Origin: Lachnospiraceae bacterium | GTDB lineage: Bacteria; Bacillota; Clostridia; Lachnospirales; Lachnospiraceae | Reading direction: 5' to 3' | Assembly (NCBI GenBank): GCA_017470935.1 | Contig: JAFUXG010000046.1 | Coordinates: forward strand, 62,001-126,000 | Length of the DNA stretch: 64,000 nt | Shown: positions 7,646-16,810 of the stretch, in pieces | How positions within the stretch are numbered: position 1 is the stretch's first letter | Layout: each line of letters begins with the position of its first letter | The notes under the pieces: generated by a model | Told to the model about the DNA's origin: nothing | The model's input: the letters and a program-made list of their open reading frames with translations, nothing else | The model's database searches: none | Program-made: the position numbers and the translations under genes

Positions 7646-7978
7646 ATGAAAAATAAATATGTTTATAAAAGCATTAAGAATATTATAGTTTTCCATAAAT
7701 ATATTATGTTAACTATTGTGTCTGTATTATTATTATTATTTTTAACAATAGGAATTCTTAATTATGTACATGCTGAGTCTGCGAAAGAGTACAATAAAGT
7801 CTATGTTTCAATTGAGATAAAGCAAGGAGATACATTAACATCTATTGCAGAGAGATATGCAGTTTCATCAGATCATTACGAAGATTATATTGAAGAGCTT
7901 TGCTATATCAACAATTTGAAGAATGATACATTATATACCGGTTGTTATTTACTGATTCCTGTATATACAGAAAAATAG
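7646..7978 (+). CDS. yneA: YneA-like SOS cell-division inhibitor (membrane-anchored LysM protein)
   Basis: Protein of 110 residues: short cytoplasmic start, one transmembrane segment (about 20-40, MLTIVSVLLLLFLTIGILNY) and an external LysM-type domain (EIKQGDTLTSIAERYAV ... GCYLLIPVY). Architecture, divergence from lexA and a full SOS box in its promoter match Bacillus YneA, which delays septation during DNA damage. Sequence identity to YneA cannot be judged by eye, so the symbol rests on architecture and context. It ends shortly before the adhesin gene. Confidence 0.8.
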   Translation: MKNKYVYKSIKNIIVFHKYIMLTIVSVLLLLFLTIGILNYVHAESAKEYNKVYVSIEIKQGDTLTSIAERYAVSSDHYEDYIEELCYINNLKNDTLYTGCYLLIPVYTEK

Positions 7979-8050
7979 ATTTTCTATTGACAATCGAATT
8001 GTATTGTGCAATAATCTATCTACTCTATAATTTCTTTTTCTTTCACATGT

Positions 8051-8070
8051 AATGTCCTGGAAAGGACATT
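8051..8070 (+). promoter_or_regulatory. Hairpin covering the ribosome site of the adhesin gene
   Basis: AATGTCC (8051-8057) and GGACATT (8064-8070) form a perfect 7-bp stem with a 6-nt loop. The AAAGGA ribosome site (8061-8066) is in the loop and 3' arm, 6 nt before ATG 8073, so pairing would hide it. This suggests translational control; a TATAAT box lies at 8026-8031. Confidence 0.5.
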
Positions 8071-8072
8071 TT

Positions 8073-11000
8073 ATGAATAATTACTTTAATTATAGTAATA
8101 GCAAATCTTTTTGTTATTATATTTCCCCGATGAAAATATTATTTATTTTCTTTGCTTTAATAATGATATTCACTACTGTTAATTGTAATCCCATCAGGTC
8201 TTATGCTATTAAACCATCATGTTATTCTTATAATGATGTATTAAAGAATCTGCCAAAAGAACTGCAAAAAAGTGATTATATAATCAATAGTGACGGTATT
8301 GGTAAATTAGTCTTATGTGTTAATAAGGGTGTTGGTTATGATTATAGATCATCAGTTAAGCATAATGGCACTGACTTAATATATTGTATGGATTATAGCA
8401 GTCATTTTACTGAGAATACCAGCTTTACAAGTAATAGTACGATCTTTAGTGAAGAATTACGTGCCCGTATTGCATTAGCGATCAAATTAGGACCTTCTAC
8501 ATGGGGAACAAAGGCTAATTCAGCTTATACAACTGGTAATTTTATTGAGGATTATTATATGACTCAAATGGTAATCCACTCATTGATATATAAATATGGC
8601 GGAAAATTAAAGAATCAGGGTGTAGATTTTGATAATTATGTATTTAAAAGTGGCACCGGTAATCTTGAAAAGAAAGCAAAAGCATTATACAAGGCATGCT
8701 GTAATGCCATTTACCATGACAGTACAGGCAGTTTTCAATCTGCCAATTTTACATTTGTTAACCCTGATAATAATAGATTATTGCTCAATGCTGATGGGAG
8801 TGCAGTAGTTAGTGATAACATTTTATGTAATATTAATACTAATAATGCTGCTGTTATTGAATTTAAGCGTACTTCCGGTCTTTTTGATTCAAATAATAAT
8901 GAAGTTATGGTTAATATTAATAGTCAGACCACTAATGAATATAATTCTGATTTTAATTTTTATCTTCCTATTGCAACACTTGATTTATTTGCTCCCGGTA
9001 TATATACAACTCATATTGAGGAAGATATTGTTTTTGACAGAGTAATTGCTAAGGAGTGGTTCTGCTCAACAAAAGGGCATGAAGACAATCAGTCATTGGT
9101 AGGTTATTCAACAACTAAAACATCAGTTTCAGATAATCTTTCCATGAGTCTGGTTATAGGATCTGTTGAATTGATCAAAAAGGACCGTCTTACCGGTGAT
9201 TCCATAGAGGATGCAGAGTTTCAGCTGCTTCAATATGATTATACAATTGGTGATTACACATTTTATAAAAATCTTATCTATAATAATGGAGATATGAAAT
9301 ATTATTCCGGTAATATCTATGCTTCAGTTAACAACCCTGATGGCAGATTCAAGGTTATTGAAACAAATCCCGGAAAAAGCCATATCAATGATTGGCCAGG
9401 ACAGGAATTTGTTCTATCATCGGACAATGCTGTGATCAAAATTGATGCTGAGAATTCTCCTAAATTGGGTAAGGTACACATCCATAAGGATGGAGAGACT
9501 GTTACCTTTGACAAAGAAAAAGGAGAGTTTCTAAAGACCACCTACAAAACAGCTATGCCTAAAGTCAAATTTGAGATATATGCTAATGAAGATATATCAT
9601 TTAAAGGTTCAGTGTACTATCAGAAGGACCAGAAAGTATATAATATAGTTACAGATAATAGCGGCGAAGCTACAATTAATGATATACTTCCCGGAAAGTA
9701 CTATATAAAGGAATCAGAGACCAATCCGCAATATATAATAGACAAGGATTCTAAAGAATTTGAGGTCAAAGAGGAGGATGGTGAATATAAGGATATTACA
9801 TACTCATTTGACAATGATCTCAAGAAATGCTCAATTTCACTATATAAGTATACCAGGAATGTGAATGATAAAGACAATTCCACAAATATCCCTTTAGCTG
9901 GATGTAAATTTGGTTTATATGCACATAAAGATATACTTGATCCTCTTGGGAAGATAATAGTTTCAAAGGATACAAAACTTAAAGAGGTAACTACTGATTC
10001 AAAGGGTATGGGCAGCTTCGATAATTTGCTATACGCAGATTATTACATAAAGGAATTGGATGTCCCTAAGGGAATCATTATTTCTAATGATGTTATAGAA
10101 GTTACCAGTAATCAATTTGAACTTAAGGCTGATGCATCTAAAGAATATACAGCCAAACTTAATATATATAATGAAAAACAAAAATACATTGTCGATCTTT
10201 TAAAGCAGGGTGAACAGTTTGTAGGCGCCGATCAGAAGAATAGCGACAATGGAGCATATTATGAATACAAGATGGATTATAAGCCGTTAAAGGGTGTTAC
10301 ATATTCAATATACAATACTGCCAATGAAAAAATATTCAGCAAGGCATCAGATGAAAATGGTCATATTGAATTTGGTCCATTAGAATATGGAAATTACTAC
10401 TGTATAGAAGAATCGGCTCCAAAGAATTATTTCATTGACAGTACGCCTATTGATATAAACTGTACTGTATTAAAGAAAGATGACAATACAGAAGATAATA
10501 CACAAGACAATGCTTCAAAAGATAATAATTCCGAATCAGATAATTCAATGGCAGATGTATCAAAAGATGCTGCAAATAATAAGACTGACTCCAATAATAT
10601 ATCTGATAGCAACATTATTAAAGTTGAAAGATCCATTAATGATTCAATGTGCGACATTGCTATGGAGATATTAAAATTAGGAGAACAGACATATGCAGAG
10701 AATAAGAAATTATCAAGTAAATTCATTCCATTAGAAGGTGTCATATATGGATTATACCAGGATTTTGAATACAGCTTTCCTTCCGGAGATAAGCTGCCTG
10801 AGGGTACATGTTTAGGTTATATTACAACTGATTCCTATGGAAAGGGTGTATATAATGGAAAGCTGCCTGAGGGTACATATCATCTTCAGGAGATCAAAGC
10901 ACTGAATGGATATGAGATTGACAGTACTATACGAAGCTTTGAGATAAGGGCTAACGATAATAACACCATTAAAATAGATATGACAAAAGAACCATTTAAT

Positions 11001-11402
11001 AATTATTTGTCAAGATCAGGAGTTAAAATTTTTAAGATCGATTCTAATTCAGGCAAAAAATTAAAGGGTGTTGAATTTACTCTGTATGATGCAAATGATA
11101 ATATAATTGGAGTATATAAGACTGATAAAAATGGTGAAATAACAGTTGATAATCTTCCATATGGAACATATTACTTTATAGAGTCAAAAGCCCGAAAAGG
11201 TTATTATTCAACCAATAATAAATATAATTTTACTTTAAATTCCAGCGAATACAGGAGATTGGAGATAACTAATACACCAATATTAAAATTAGGATTTAAT
11301 GAACACTATATAATATATTTTGCAGCTATAAGTATAATATTATTAGGCGGAGTACTTTTTATAGTAATCAATGAAACGAATAACAGAAAACACCTTAATT
11401 AA
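8073..11402 (+). CDS. Thioester-domain/Cna-B repeat surface adhesin
   Basis: Protein of 1109 residues, exported (hydrophobic segment about 18-40). An N-terminal thioester-type domain shows Cys105 in LIYCMDYS and Gln165 in MTQMVIHSL, the expected Cys-Gln pair. Six or so Cna-B/SpaA-like beta domains follow from about 370, each with an early Lys (IHKDG, LYKYT, ILKLG, IFKID) and a late Glu (IKES, IKEL, IEES, LQEI), the residues that form intramolecular isopeptide bonds. An acidic Asn/Ser linker lies near 805-850. The end is NTPILKLGFN, a membrane segment and NETNNRKHLN; no LPXTG-type motif is evident. It overlaps the sortase-like gene by 32 nt. ATG 8073 follows AAAGGA; an upstream ATG (8052) lacks a ribosome site. 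Confidence 0.88.
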   Translation: MNNYFNYSNSKSFCYYISPMKILFIFFALIMIFTTVNCNPIRSYAIKPSCYSYNDVLKNLPKELQKSDYIINSDGIGKLVLCVNKGVGYDYRSSVKHNGTDLIYCMDYSSHFTENTSFTSNSTIFSEELRARIALAIKLGPSTWGTKANSAYTTGNFIEDYYMTQMVIHSLIYKYGGKLKNQGVDFDNYVFKSGTGNLEKKAKALYKACCNAIYHDSTGSFQSANFTFVNPDNNRLLLNADGSAVVSDNILCNINTNNAAVIEFKRTSGLFDSNNNEVMVNINSQTTNEYNSDFNFYLPIATLDLFAPGIYTTHIEEDIVFDRVIAKEWFCSTKGHEDNQSLVGYSTTKTSVSDNLSMSLVIGSVELIKKDRLTGDSIEDAEFQLLQYDYTIGDYTFYKNLIYNNGDMKYYSGNIYASVNNPDGRFKVIETNPGKSHINDWPGQEFVLSSDNAVIKIDAENSPKLGKVHIHKDGETVTFDKEKGEFLKTTYKTAMPKVKFEIYANEDISFKGSVYYQKDQKVYNIVTDNSGEATINDILPGKYYIKESETNPQYIIDKDSKEFEVKEEDGEYKDITYSFDNDLKKCSISLYKYTRNVNDKDNSTNIPLAGCKFGLYAHKDILDPLGKIIVSKDTKLKEVTTDSKGMGSFDNLLYADYYIKELDVPKGIIISNDVIEVTSNQFELKADASKEYTAKLNIYNEKQKYIVDLLKQGEQFVGADQKNSDNGAYYEYKMDYKPLKGVTYSIYNTANEKIFSKASDENGHIEFGPLEYGNYYCIEESAPKNYFIDSTPIDINCTVLKKDDNTEDNTQDNASKDNNSESDNSMADVSKDAANNKTDSNNISDSNIIKVERSINDSMCDIAMEILKLGEQTYAENKKLSSKFIPLEGVIYGLYQDFEYSFPSGDKLPEGTCLGYITTDSYGKGVYNGKLPEGTYHLQEIKALNGYEIDSTIRSFEIRANDNNTIKIDMTKEPFNNYLSRSGVKIFKIDSNSGKKLKGVEFTLYDANDNIIGVYKTDKNGEITVDNLPYGTYYFIESKARKGYYSTNNKYNFTLNSSEYRRLEITNTPILKLGFNEHYIIYFAAISIILLGGVLFIVINETNNRKHLN

Positions 11403-12120
11403 AAAAGGGAGTAATAATTATATAAATGTTATATTAGCCTGCTTTGTTATATTTATGTTTGTTTTTTTATTTGTTGTTATCCAAATTAATAAAATACATA
11501 ATATGGAAATTGAAGAAACTAAAAAAATAGAAAAACTAAAATTTGAGTTTGAAAAAAATCATGATAAAAATCCCGATTTTAAAGAAAACGGATATGATGG
11601 AATAAACGAAAATAATAGAAATATTAATAAAGATCAAAGATACAATAATGAGGATAATGTAAATAATTATACAGACAATAATAATGATAATAACAGAGAC
11701 AATAAAGCATCTAAACAGAAAATATATGAGGATTGTATTATTGAAATTCCGGATATTGAATTATCCAAAATTGTTTATTCAGGAATTGACAGGGAAAAAA
11801 AGTTAGATGATTATGACCTGATAACTGCAGCCTCTGATATGAAATTTTCTAATGGTGGCAATTATATCATATGTGGACATGCCTCAAGGCTTTACGGGCA
11901 TTCCCTAAATCGGATCAGGGAGGTACATAAGGATACCCTAATTCGAATTTGGGCAAATAACAAGGTCGAGGATTTTAAGGTCAATAAGGTGTATTATGAG
12001 AATATGAATGATACGAACAAATATTGCAGGCAGACTAATAATAATGAAATAACGATTATATCATGTGCAAAATATATTTCCAAAGAAAGTTATATAATAA
12101 TTAAAGCAAGCCCTAAATAA
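11371..12120 (+). CDS. Sortase-family protein, divergent active site
   Basis: Protein of 249 residues: N-terminal membrane segment (20-40), an Asn/Asp-rich disordered stalk (about 50-118), then a sortase beta-barrel (IEIPDIELSKIVYSG ... GNYIICGHASRLYGH). Catalytic His170 is in CGHAS and Cys232 in ISCAKY. The arginine normally found about eight residues after the Cys (as in RYVVVA) appears replaced by Ser240 in KESYIII. The gene overlaps the adhesin end by 32 nt, implying coupled translation and that the adhesin is its substrate. Start ATG 11371 has no strong ribosome site. Function as an active transpeptidase is not certain. Confidence 0.82.
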   Translation: MKRITENTLIKKGSNNYINVILACFVIFMFVFLFVVIQINKIHNMEIEETKKIEKLKFEFEKNHDKNPDFKENGYDGINENNRNINKDQRYNNEDNVNNYTDNNNDNNRDNKASKQKIYEDCIIEIPDIELSKIVYSGIDREKKLDDYDLITAASDMKFSNGGNYIICGHASRLYGHSLNRIREVHKDTLIRIWANNKVEDFKVNKVYYENMNDTNKYCRQTNNNEITIISCAKYISKESYIIIKASPK

Positions 12121-12123
12121 TAA

Positions 12124-12170
12124 TTCAGGAACATATGAACCGATCGATCGTATCATCATATGTTCCTGAA
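12124..12170 (+). terminator. Perfect 15-bp hairpin after the sortase gene
   Basis: TTCAGGAACATATGA (12124-12138) pairs with TCATATGTTCCTGAA (12156-12170) around a 17-nt loop, immediately after the sortase stop. The following tract is AT-rich rather than pure T, so termination is likely but not certain. The rest of 12171-12427 is AT-rich with the recombinase promoter. Confidence 0.6.
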
Positions 12171-12275
12171 AATATATTATAGTATTAGAATAATCAGAAA
12201 TATCAATAAAAAAATATACATAATAAGAATAAAGATTATCCAGCTAATAATGCTCAATCCATTTTAATAATATAT

Positions 12276-12304
12276 TTGACATGAAAGAGAAGTTGTGATA
12301 TAAA
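12276..12304 (+). promoter_or_regulatory. Promoter of the tyrosine recombinase gene
   Basis: TTGACA (12276-12281), a 17-bp spacer and TATAAA (12299-12304). The implied leader is about 115 nt before ATG 12428. Confidence 0.7.
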
Positions 12305-12427
12305 TATATCTAGATATATAACTATTCGCAAAACCCAGGTTTAACGAAAATATATATATTAAAAAGTACCTATATATAGGGTTTTCACAATCATCAATAA
12401 TCATATCAATTATAAGGAGATTTTTCA

Positions 12428-13489
12428 ATGGGTGACAAAACATATCATGAGCAAGAAGAAATACATAACGTTTTATTAATGAGGGATGTTCTTTCAGAAT
12501 TACCCAAATATGTTTCAAGTTATTTTCGTGCAATTGAGTATTCAAAGGCACCAAGGACAAGACTTGGATATGCCAGGGACATTAAAACCTTTTTTGAGTT
12601 TCTTTGCTCAAGCAATCCATCATTAAAGGGTAAAGTTCCGGCTGATGTTCCTATTACTGTTATTGACCAGATTGAAGCTGAGGACATAGAGGAATATATG
12701 GATTATTTAAAGGTATATGAGAAGGATGGAAAACAATATACTAATAATGAACGCGCTTTAAAGCGTAAATTAACTGCTCTTCGCATGTTCTTTGCATACT
12801 TATATAAGAATGGTAAGATAGACTCCGATCCAACTAAGATTGTTGAAATGCCAAAGCTTCACAGCAAAGCCATTGTGCGTATGGAGCCTAATGAGGTTGC
12901 TCAATTCCTTGATAATGTGGAATATGGCAATAAATTAAGTGATCACCAGCAAAGATATCATGAGAAGAATAAAGTAAGGGATCTTGCTCTCCTGACTCTC
13001 ATGCTTGGAACCGGCATACGTGTTTCTGAGTGTGTTGGTCTTGATATTAATGATGTTGATTTTGACTATGACCGTATTAAGATTGTTCGGAAAGGCGGTT
13101 ACGAGGCATATGTATACTTTGGCGAAGAAGCCAGGGATGCTCTTCTTGAATATCTTGATGAGCGTAAGGATATAGTAGCTTATGAGGGACATGAGAATGC
13201 TTTATTTCTAAGCTCTCAAAGGAAGCGTATCTCTGTTAGAAGTGTTGAGAATATGGTTAAAAAATATGCATCGATCACTACTCCATTAAAGAAAATTACT
13301 CCTCACAAGTTGAGGAGTACATATGGTACCTCCTTATATCAGCAGACCTCAGATATTTATCTTGTGGCTGATGTTTTAGGCCATAAGGATGTTAATACAA
13401 CCAAGAAGCATTATGCTGATATTGATGACTGGCAGCGAATGAAGGCCAAGGATGCAGTAACACTAAGGGAAAAACATAATAAAAAATAA
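12428..13489 (+). CDS. XerC/XerD-family tyrosine recombinase
   Basis: Protein of 353 residues with an N-terminal SAM-like core-binding domain (about 25-130, ending ALRMFFAYLYKNGKI) and a C-terminal catalytic domain. The full set of active residues is visible: Arg198 (TGIRVSE), Lys222 (VRKGGY), His293 and Arg296 (HKLR), His319 (LGHKD) and Tyr329 (KKHY). It could act as the chromosome dimer resolvase or as a standalone integrase; no dif-like site or att repeats were recognised, and no second xer gene is present. It is longer than Xer proteins (about 300) through an N-terminal extension. Ribosome site AAGGAG is 9 nt before the ATG. Confidence 0.9.
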   Translation: MGDKTYHEQEEIHNVLLMRDVLSELPKYVSSYFRAIEYSKAPRTRLGYARDIKTFFEFLCSSNPSLKGKVPADVPITVIDQIEAEDIEEYMDYLKVYEKDGKQYTNNERALKRKLTALRMFFAYLYKNGKIDSDPTKIVEMPKLHSKAIVRMEPNEVAQFLDNVEYGNKLSDHQQRYHEKNKVRDLALLTLMLGTGIRVSECVGLDINDVDFDYDRIKIVRKGGYEAYVYFGEEARDALLEYLDERKDIVAYEGHENALFLSSQRKRISVRSVENMVKKYASITTPLKKITPHKLRSTYGTSLYQQTSDIYLVADVLGHKDVNTTKKHYADIDDWQRMKAKDAVTLREKHNKK

Positions 13490-13589
13490 TCATTACTTTA
13501 CCATAAAAATATTATGTAAATTATAGGCATTAATTATATGATTTTAAAACAATAATATAGCTACAAGTATTGATTGAGTTAAAATAATA

Positions 13590-14504
13590 TTAGGATGATA
13601 AATTATCTAATAATAGGGTGAAATACTCAGGAAGCTCTGAATCAAATTCTATATATTCATTAGTTTCAGGATGAACAAAGCCAAGAACCTTTGCATGCAG
13701 TGTCTGTCCTTCAAGATTTCTTATTTTAGGATTCTTGGGACCGTATACGTCATCTCCTAATATGGGATGTCCTATTGATGCCATATGTACTCTTATTTGG
13801 TGTGTTCTTCCTGTCTCTAATGTACATTCAATATATGAATAACCCTTTTCAAAGGTTTTAAGTACCTTGTAATGAGTAATGGCTTCTCTTCCATTTTTAT
13901 GATTAATAGACATCTTTTTTCTATCTATAGGATGTCTTCCTATAGGTGCATTGATAGTACCCTCATTTTCTTTGATTATTCCATGGCAGATGGCATGGTA
14001 TTTTCTTGTAATGGAATGTACCTTTAATTGTTCTGCAAGCTTATTGTGTGCCTTGTCATTTTTACATATTACAAGCAGACCTGTTGTATTTCTGTCAATT
14101 CTATGAACAATACCAGGACGCTTCACGCCGTTAATCGAGGACAATGAATCTTTGCAGTGATATAATAAGGCGTTAACCAATGTACCTGATTCATGTCCTG
14201 CAGCAGGATGGACGACCATATTCTTAGGCTTGTTAACTATTATAATTGAATTATCCTCATACACAATGTCTAACGGAATATTTTCCGGTAATACATCCAG
14301 CTCCTTTGCCTCTTCATATGTTATATCAATTGTATCATTAAGCCTGCATTTATAATTGGCTTTACATGGCTTTCCATTAACAAGAACAAGACCCTCCTTT
14401 ATCATATGCTGAATATATGATCGAGAAGAGTCAGGTAATTCATCATTAATATATTTATCTATGCGGTTTTGATCATCTTTATCATATTTAAAATGATATT
14501 CCAT
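13590..14504 (-). CDS. rluD: RluA/RluD-family 23S rRNA pseudouridine synthase
   Basis: Protein of 304 residues: an S4 RNA-binding domain at the N-terminus (DKYINDELPDSSRSYIQHMIKEGLVLVNG) and the catalytic domain with HRIDRNTTGLLV, whose Asp is the catalytic nucleophile, plus ETGRTHQIRVHM. The family isomerises uridines in 23S rRNA. It lies just downstream of lspA, the usual lspA-ylyB/rluD pair in Firmicutes. ATG 14504 follows a strong AGGGGGG ribosome site. The exact target uridines cannot be assigned from sequence. Confidence 0.9.
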   Translation of the reverse strand: MEYHFKYDKDDQNRIDKYINDELPDSSRSYIQHMIKEGLVLVNGKPCKANYKCRLNDTIDITYEEAKELDVLPENIPLDIVYEDNSIIIVNKPKNMVVHPAAGHESGTLVNALLYHCKDSLSSINGVKRPGIVHRIDRNTTGLLVICKNDKAHNKLAEQLKVHSITRKYHAICHGIIKENEGTINAPIGRHPIDRKKMSINHKNGREAITHYKVLKTFEKGYSYIECTLETGRTHQIRVHMASIGHPILGDDVYGPKNPKIRNLEGQTLHAKVLGFVHPETNEYIEFDSELPEYFTLLLDNLSS

Positions 14505-14526
14505 ACAAATTTCCCCCCTATGACTG

Positions 14527-15075
14527 TTATTTTTTTAATATACTGTCAAAGTCCTCTTCCTTGTACTTAAAGATAAAAAGAAAAAGCATTATAAATACAC
14601 CAATAGTAACATAACAGTCCGCAATATTAAATACAGGAAAATTGATTATTTTAAAATAAATGAAATCGATAACATATTTAAAACGAATACGGTCAATAAA
14701 ATTACCTATGGCACCGGATATTATTAATAATATCAAAATTCTTAGGTCTTTAAATTGATCCTTTGAGGCAAGCTTTATATAAACAGATACTGATAAAATG
14801 AGAACAATGCATGTGATGATATAAAAAAGTATTTGTTTGTTTTCTAACAATCCCCATGCAGCTCCATTATTTATTATATAATGAATGTCTAAAACATTAG
14901 GAATTATACTTATATAATCATATAGGAACATATTGGAATCTACTAGATATTTTGTTATCTGGTCAAAGCTAACAAGTAGAATAACAGAAATGATTGCAGG
15001 TATCAATTTACCTGCAATCTTATTACTATTAATTTTATTATTGTTATTATTATTGTTACTGTTACTATTACTCAA
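14527..15075 (-). CDS. lspA: Signal peptidase II (lipoprotein signal peptidase)
   Basis: A protein of about 182 residues with four membrane segments and the LspA motifs: SFDQITKYLVD, NNGAAWGLLENK, and the two catalytic aspartates in IGNFIDRIRF and FNIADCYVTIG. It cleaves prolipoprotein signal peptides in the membrane. An unusual Asn/Ser-rich run precedes the first membrane segment. I place the start at TTG 15075, which has GGAG 8 nt upstream; a GTG at 15096 overlapping the divIVA stop (GTGA) is the alternative. It sits between divIVA and the rluD-like gene. Confidence 0.9.
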   Translation of the reverse strand: MSNSNSNNNNNNNKINSNKIAGKLIPAIISVILLVSFDQITKYLVDSNMFLYDYISIIPNVLDIHYIINNGAAWGLLENKQILFYIITCIVLILSVSVYIKLASKDQFKDLRILILLIISGAIGNFIDRIRFKYVIDFIYFKIINFPVFNIADCYVTIGVFIMLFLFIFKYKEEDFDSILKK

Positions 15076-15092
15076 TATATCGTCTCCAATTA

Positions 15093-16745
15093 TCACATAA
15101 AATTAAAGCCTTCACTGTCATCGTCATCATTGCCTATCATATGTGACTCATTAACAGTTGCCTTATCTTCTACATCTCCAACAAATACCCCTTCGTCATC
15201 ATCATTAAATGGATTGATATTAAGGCTTGTAGGCTGACTATTACCGCCAACACCATTAATTGTTGGAATATCATCTTCATTATCCTCATTGCCAACAACA
15301 AAGTCGAAGCCCGTATTATAATTATCCTCAGAATCAATCATATTGGATTCATTGACCCTGGTCTCTACCTCACCGGAATATGTTTCGTTTTCTAAATCGT
15401 CCTCACTCATAAAATCAAATCCAGTGTTATAGTTATCCTCAGAATCAATCATGTTTGATTCATTGATCTTTGTTTCTACTTCACCGGAATATGTGTCAGA
15501 AGTATCATTAAATGATGAATAACTGTTATTATCAACGTTTGTAGTATCCTCACTTACAAAATCAAATCCAGTGTTATAGTTATCCTCAGAATCAATCATA
15601 TTTGATTCTCTTAATTTTGATTCTACCTCACCCTCTAAGGAATCATTAGCAGCAGCCTCAGCTGCCATCTGCTGTGCAGCCAGACGCTGTTCCATAGCAG
15701 ACTTCGGTGCCGGCTTTGGTGCCGGAGCGGGCTCTGGAGCAGCTGCAGTCTTTGTTTGGGCAGCTAAATCATCTGCAGTTTTGATATTAGCCATATTTTG
15801 AGCTGACATCGTAGGTTTATTTGCTGTAGAGCCAGAGGCTATTGAATTGCTGGCAGTAGCTTTACTAGAGGCAGTTGAACTGCCGACTGGAGCTTTACTT
15901 GAAGCTGTTGATAAGCCAATTGTTGTCTCACTGGATGTGCTAGTTGATACATGAGGAGCGCCTCTATGTATTTTCTTTGATTGAGGTTCTTCATTCTTTA
16001 TATTTAAGGAAGTTGTTCCCTTATCAGATTTCTTACTATCCTTTTTCTTAGAGGTTCCAGTGAAATCTCCACCGGTCTTTGAACTGAATCTGCCTTCACC
16101 GGCAAAAGGATCCATATTAAGACTGGTTCCTCTGTCAAAAGCAGGCTCTTGGGCAGGCTTATCATAATTAGATGGATTATTTCCGGTATAGCCGCCACCG
16201 CCACCAAGTCCTCCTTCAGAGCCTAAGCCGCCTTCAGAAAAGCTTGAGGAATAACCGCTGCTGCCAGAGGCAGCTGATGGTTCAAAATCAGCCCCGAGGT
16301 CTATGTTAATAATTTCACCATCAAGCATACGAAGCTCAGCATTTAAAATCTTACTAAATTGTTCTTTAAAGGTCTTTTCCTGTTCCTGAAGCCTGTATAT
16401 CTCATTGCGAAGCTCCTCTAATTCATTCTTTGCGTCAGAAATTATACTCTCAGCCTTAAGCTCAGCCTCAGTTGTAATCTGACGGGCTTTATCCTGAGCT
16501 GCAATAACAGTTTCCTCAGATGTTTTCTCAGAAATTGTCAAAGCCTTCTGCATTGAATCTTCAATGGATTTATAATGCTGCAGGCTTTCATTCAATGTAT
16601 TAACCTTATCCTTGAGTTCAACATTGGAGCGGTAAAGCATACTATAATCTGATGCAAGCTCATTCATAAATGATTCAACATCCTTCTTGTCGAATCCAAT
16701 ACCGCCTTTAAAATTCTTATTTTGTATATCTACCGGTGTCAGCAT
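15093..16745 (-). CDS. divIVA: DivIVA-domain protein with long low-complexity tail
   Basis: Protein of 550 residues. The N-terminus is a DivIVA domain (TPVDIQNKNFKGGIGFDKKDVESFMNEL), then a coiled coil to about 135. Most of the rest is disordered: Gly/Ser (150-200), Ser/Thr/Ala (260-320), Ala/Pro. The tail holds four copies of an NESNMIDSED-type element, the last forming the C-terminus. DivIVA proteins sense negative membrane curvature and recruit division or growth partners at poles and septa; the tail probably docks partners (inference). It lies between sepF and lspA. ATG 16745 follows AGGAGGAG. Confidence 0.9.
   Translation of the reverse strand: MLTPVDIQNKNFKGGIGFDKKDVESFMNELASDYSMLYRSNVELKDKVNTLNESLQHYKSIEDSMQKALTISEKTSEETVIAAQDKARQITTEAELKAESIISDAKNELEELRNEIYRLQEQEKTFKEQFSKILNAELRMLDGEIINIDLGADFEPSAASGSSGYSSSFSEGGLGSEGGLGGGGGYTGNNPSNYDKPAQEPAFDRGTSLNMDPFAGEGRFSSKTGGDFTGTSKKKDSKKSDKGTTSLNIKNEEPQSKKIHRGAPHVSTSTSSETTIGLSTASSKAPVGSSTASSKATASNSIASGSTANKPTMSAQNMANIKTADDLAAQTKTAAAPEPAPAPKPAPKSAMEQRLAAQQMAAEAAANDSLEGEVESKLRESNMIDSEDNYNTGFDFVSEDTTNVDNNSYSSFNDTSDTYSGEVETKINESNMIDSEDNYNTGFDFMSEDDLENETYSGEVETRVNESNMIDSEDNYNTGFDFVVGNEDNEDDIPTINGVGGNSQPTSLNINPFNDDDEGVFVGDVEDKATVNESHMIGNDDDDSEGFNFM
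15103..15615 (-). repeat. Four-copy coding repeat in the divIVA tail
   Basis: DNA encoding ESNMIDSEDNYNTGFDF recurs at about 15558-15612, 15412-15472 and 15301-15351 with high nucleotide identity, plus a diverged copy at 15103-15153 that encodes the C-terminus. Spacings differ (roughly 40-65 codons), so this is a dispersed motif rather than a simple tandem array. Confidence 0.85.
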
Positions 16746-16810
16746 ACCCCATATCTCCTCCTAACCAATACATTTTCCCTCAATACAATGTTAACTATTA
16801 TAAATAAAGA

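Noticed and set aside
12124-12170. Possible dif or attachment site next to the tyrosine recombinase
   Set aside because: The 15-bp palindrome lies after the sortase stop and lacks the two-arm, 6-8 bp centre pattern of dif; a terminator is simpler.
15103-15615. CRISPR-like repeats in the 15 kb region
   Set aside because: The repeats are coding, in frame with DivIVA, irregularly spaced and not palindromic.
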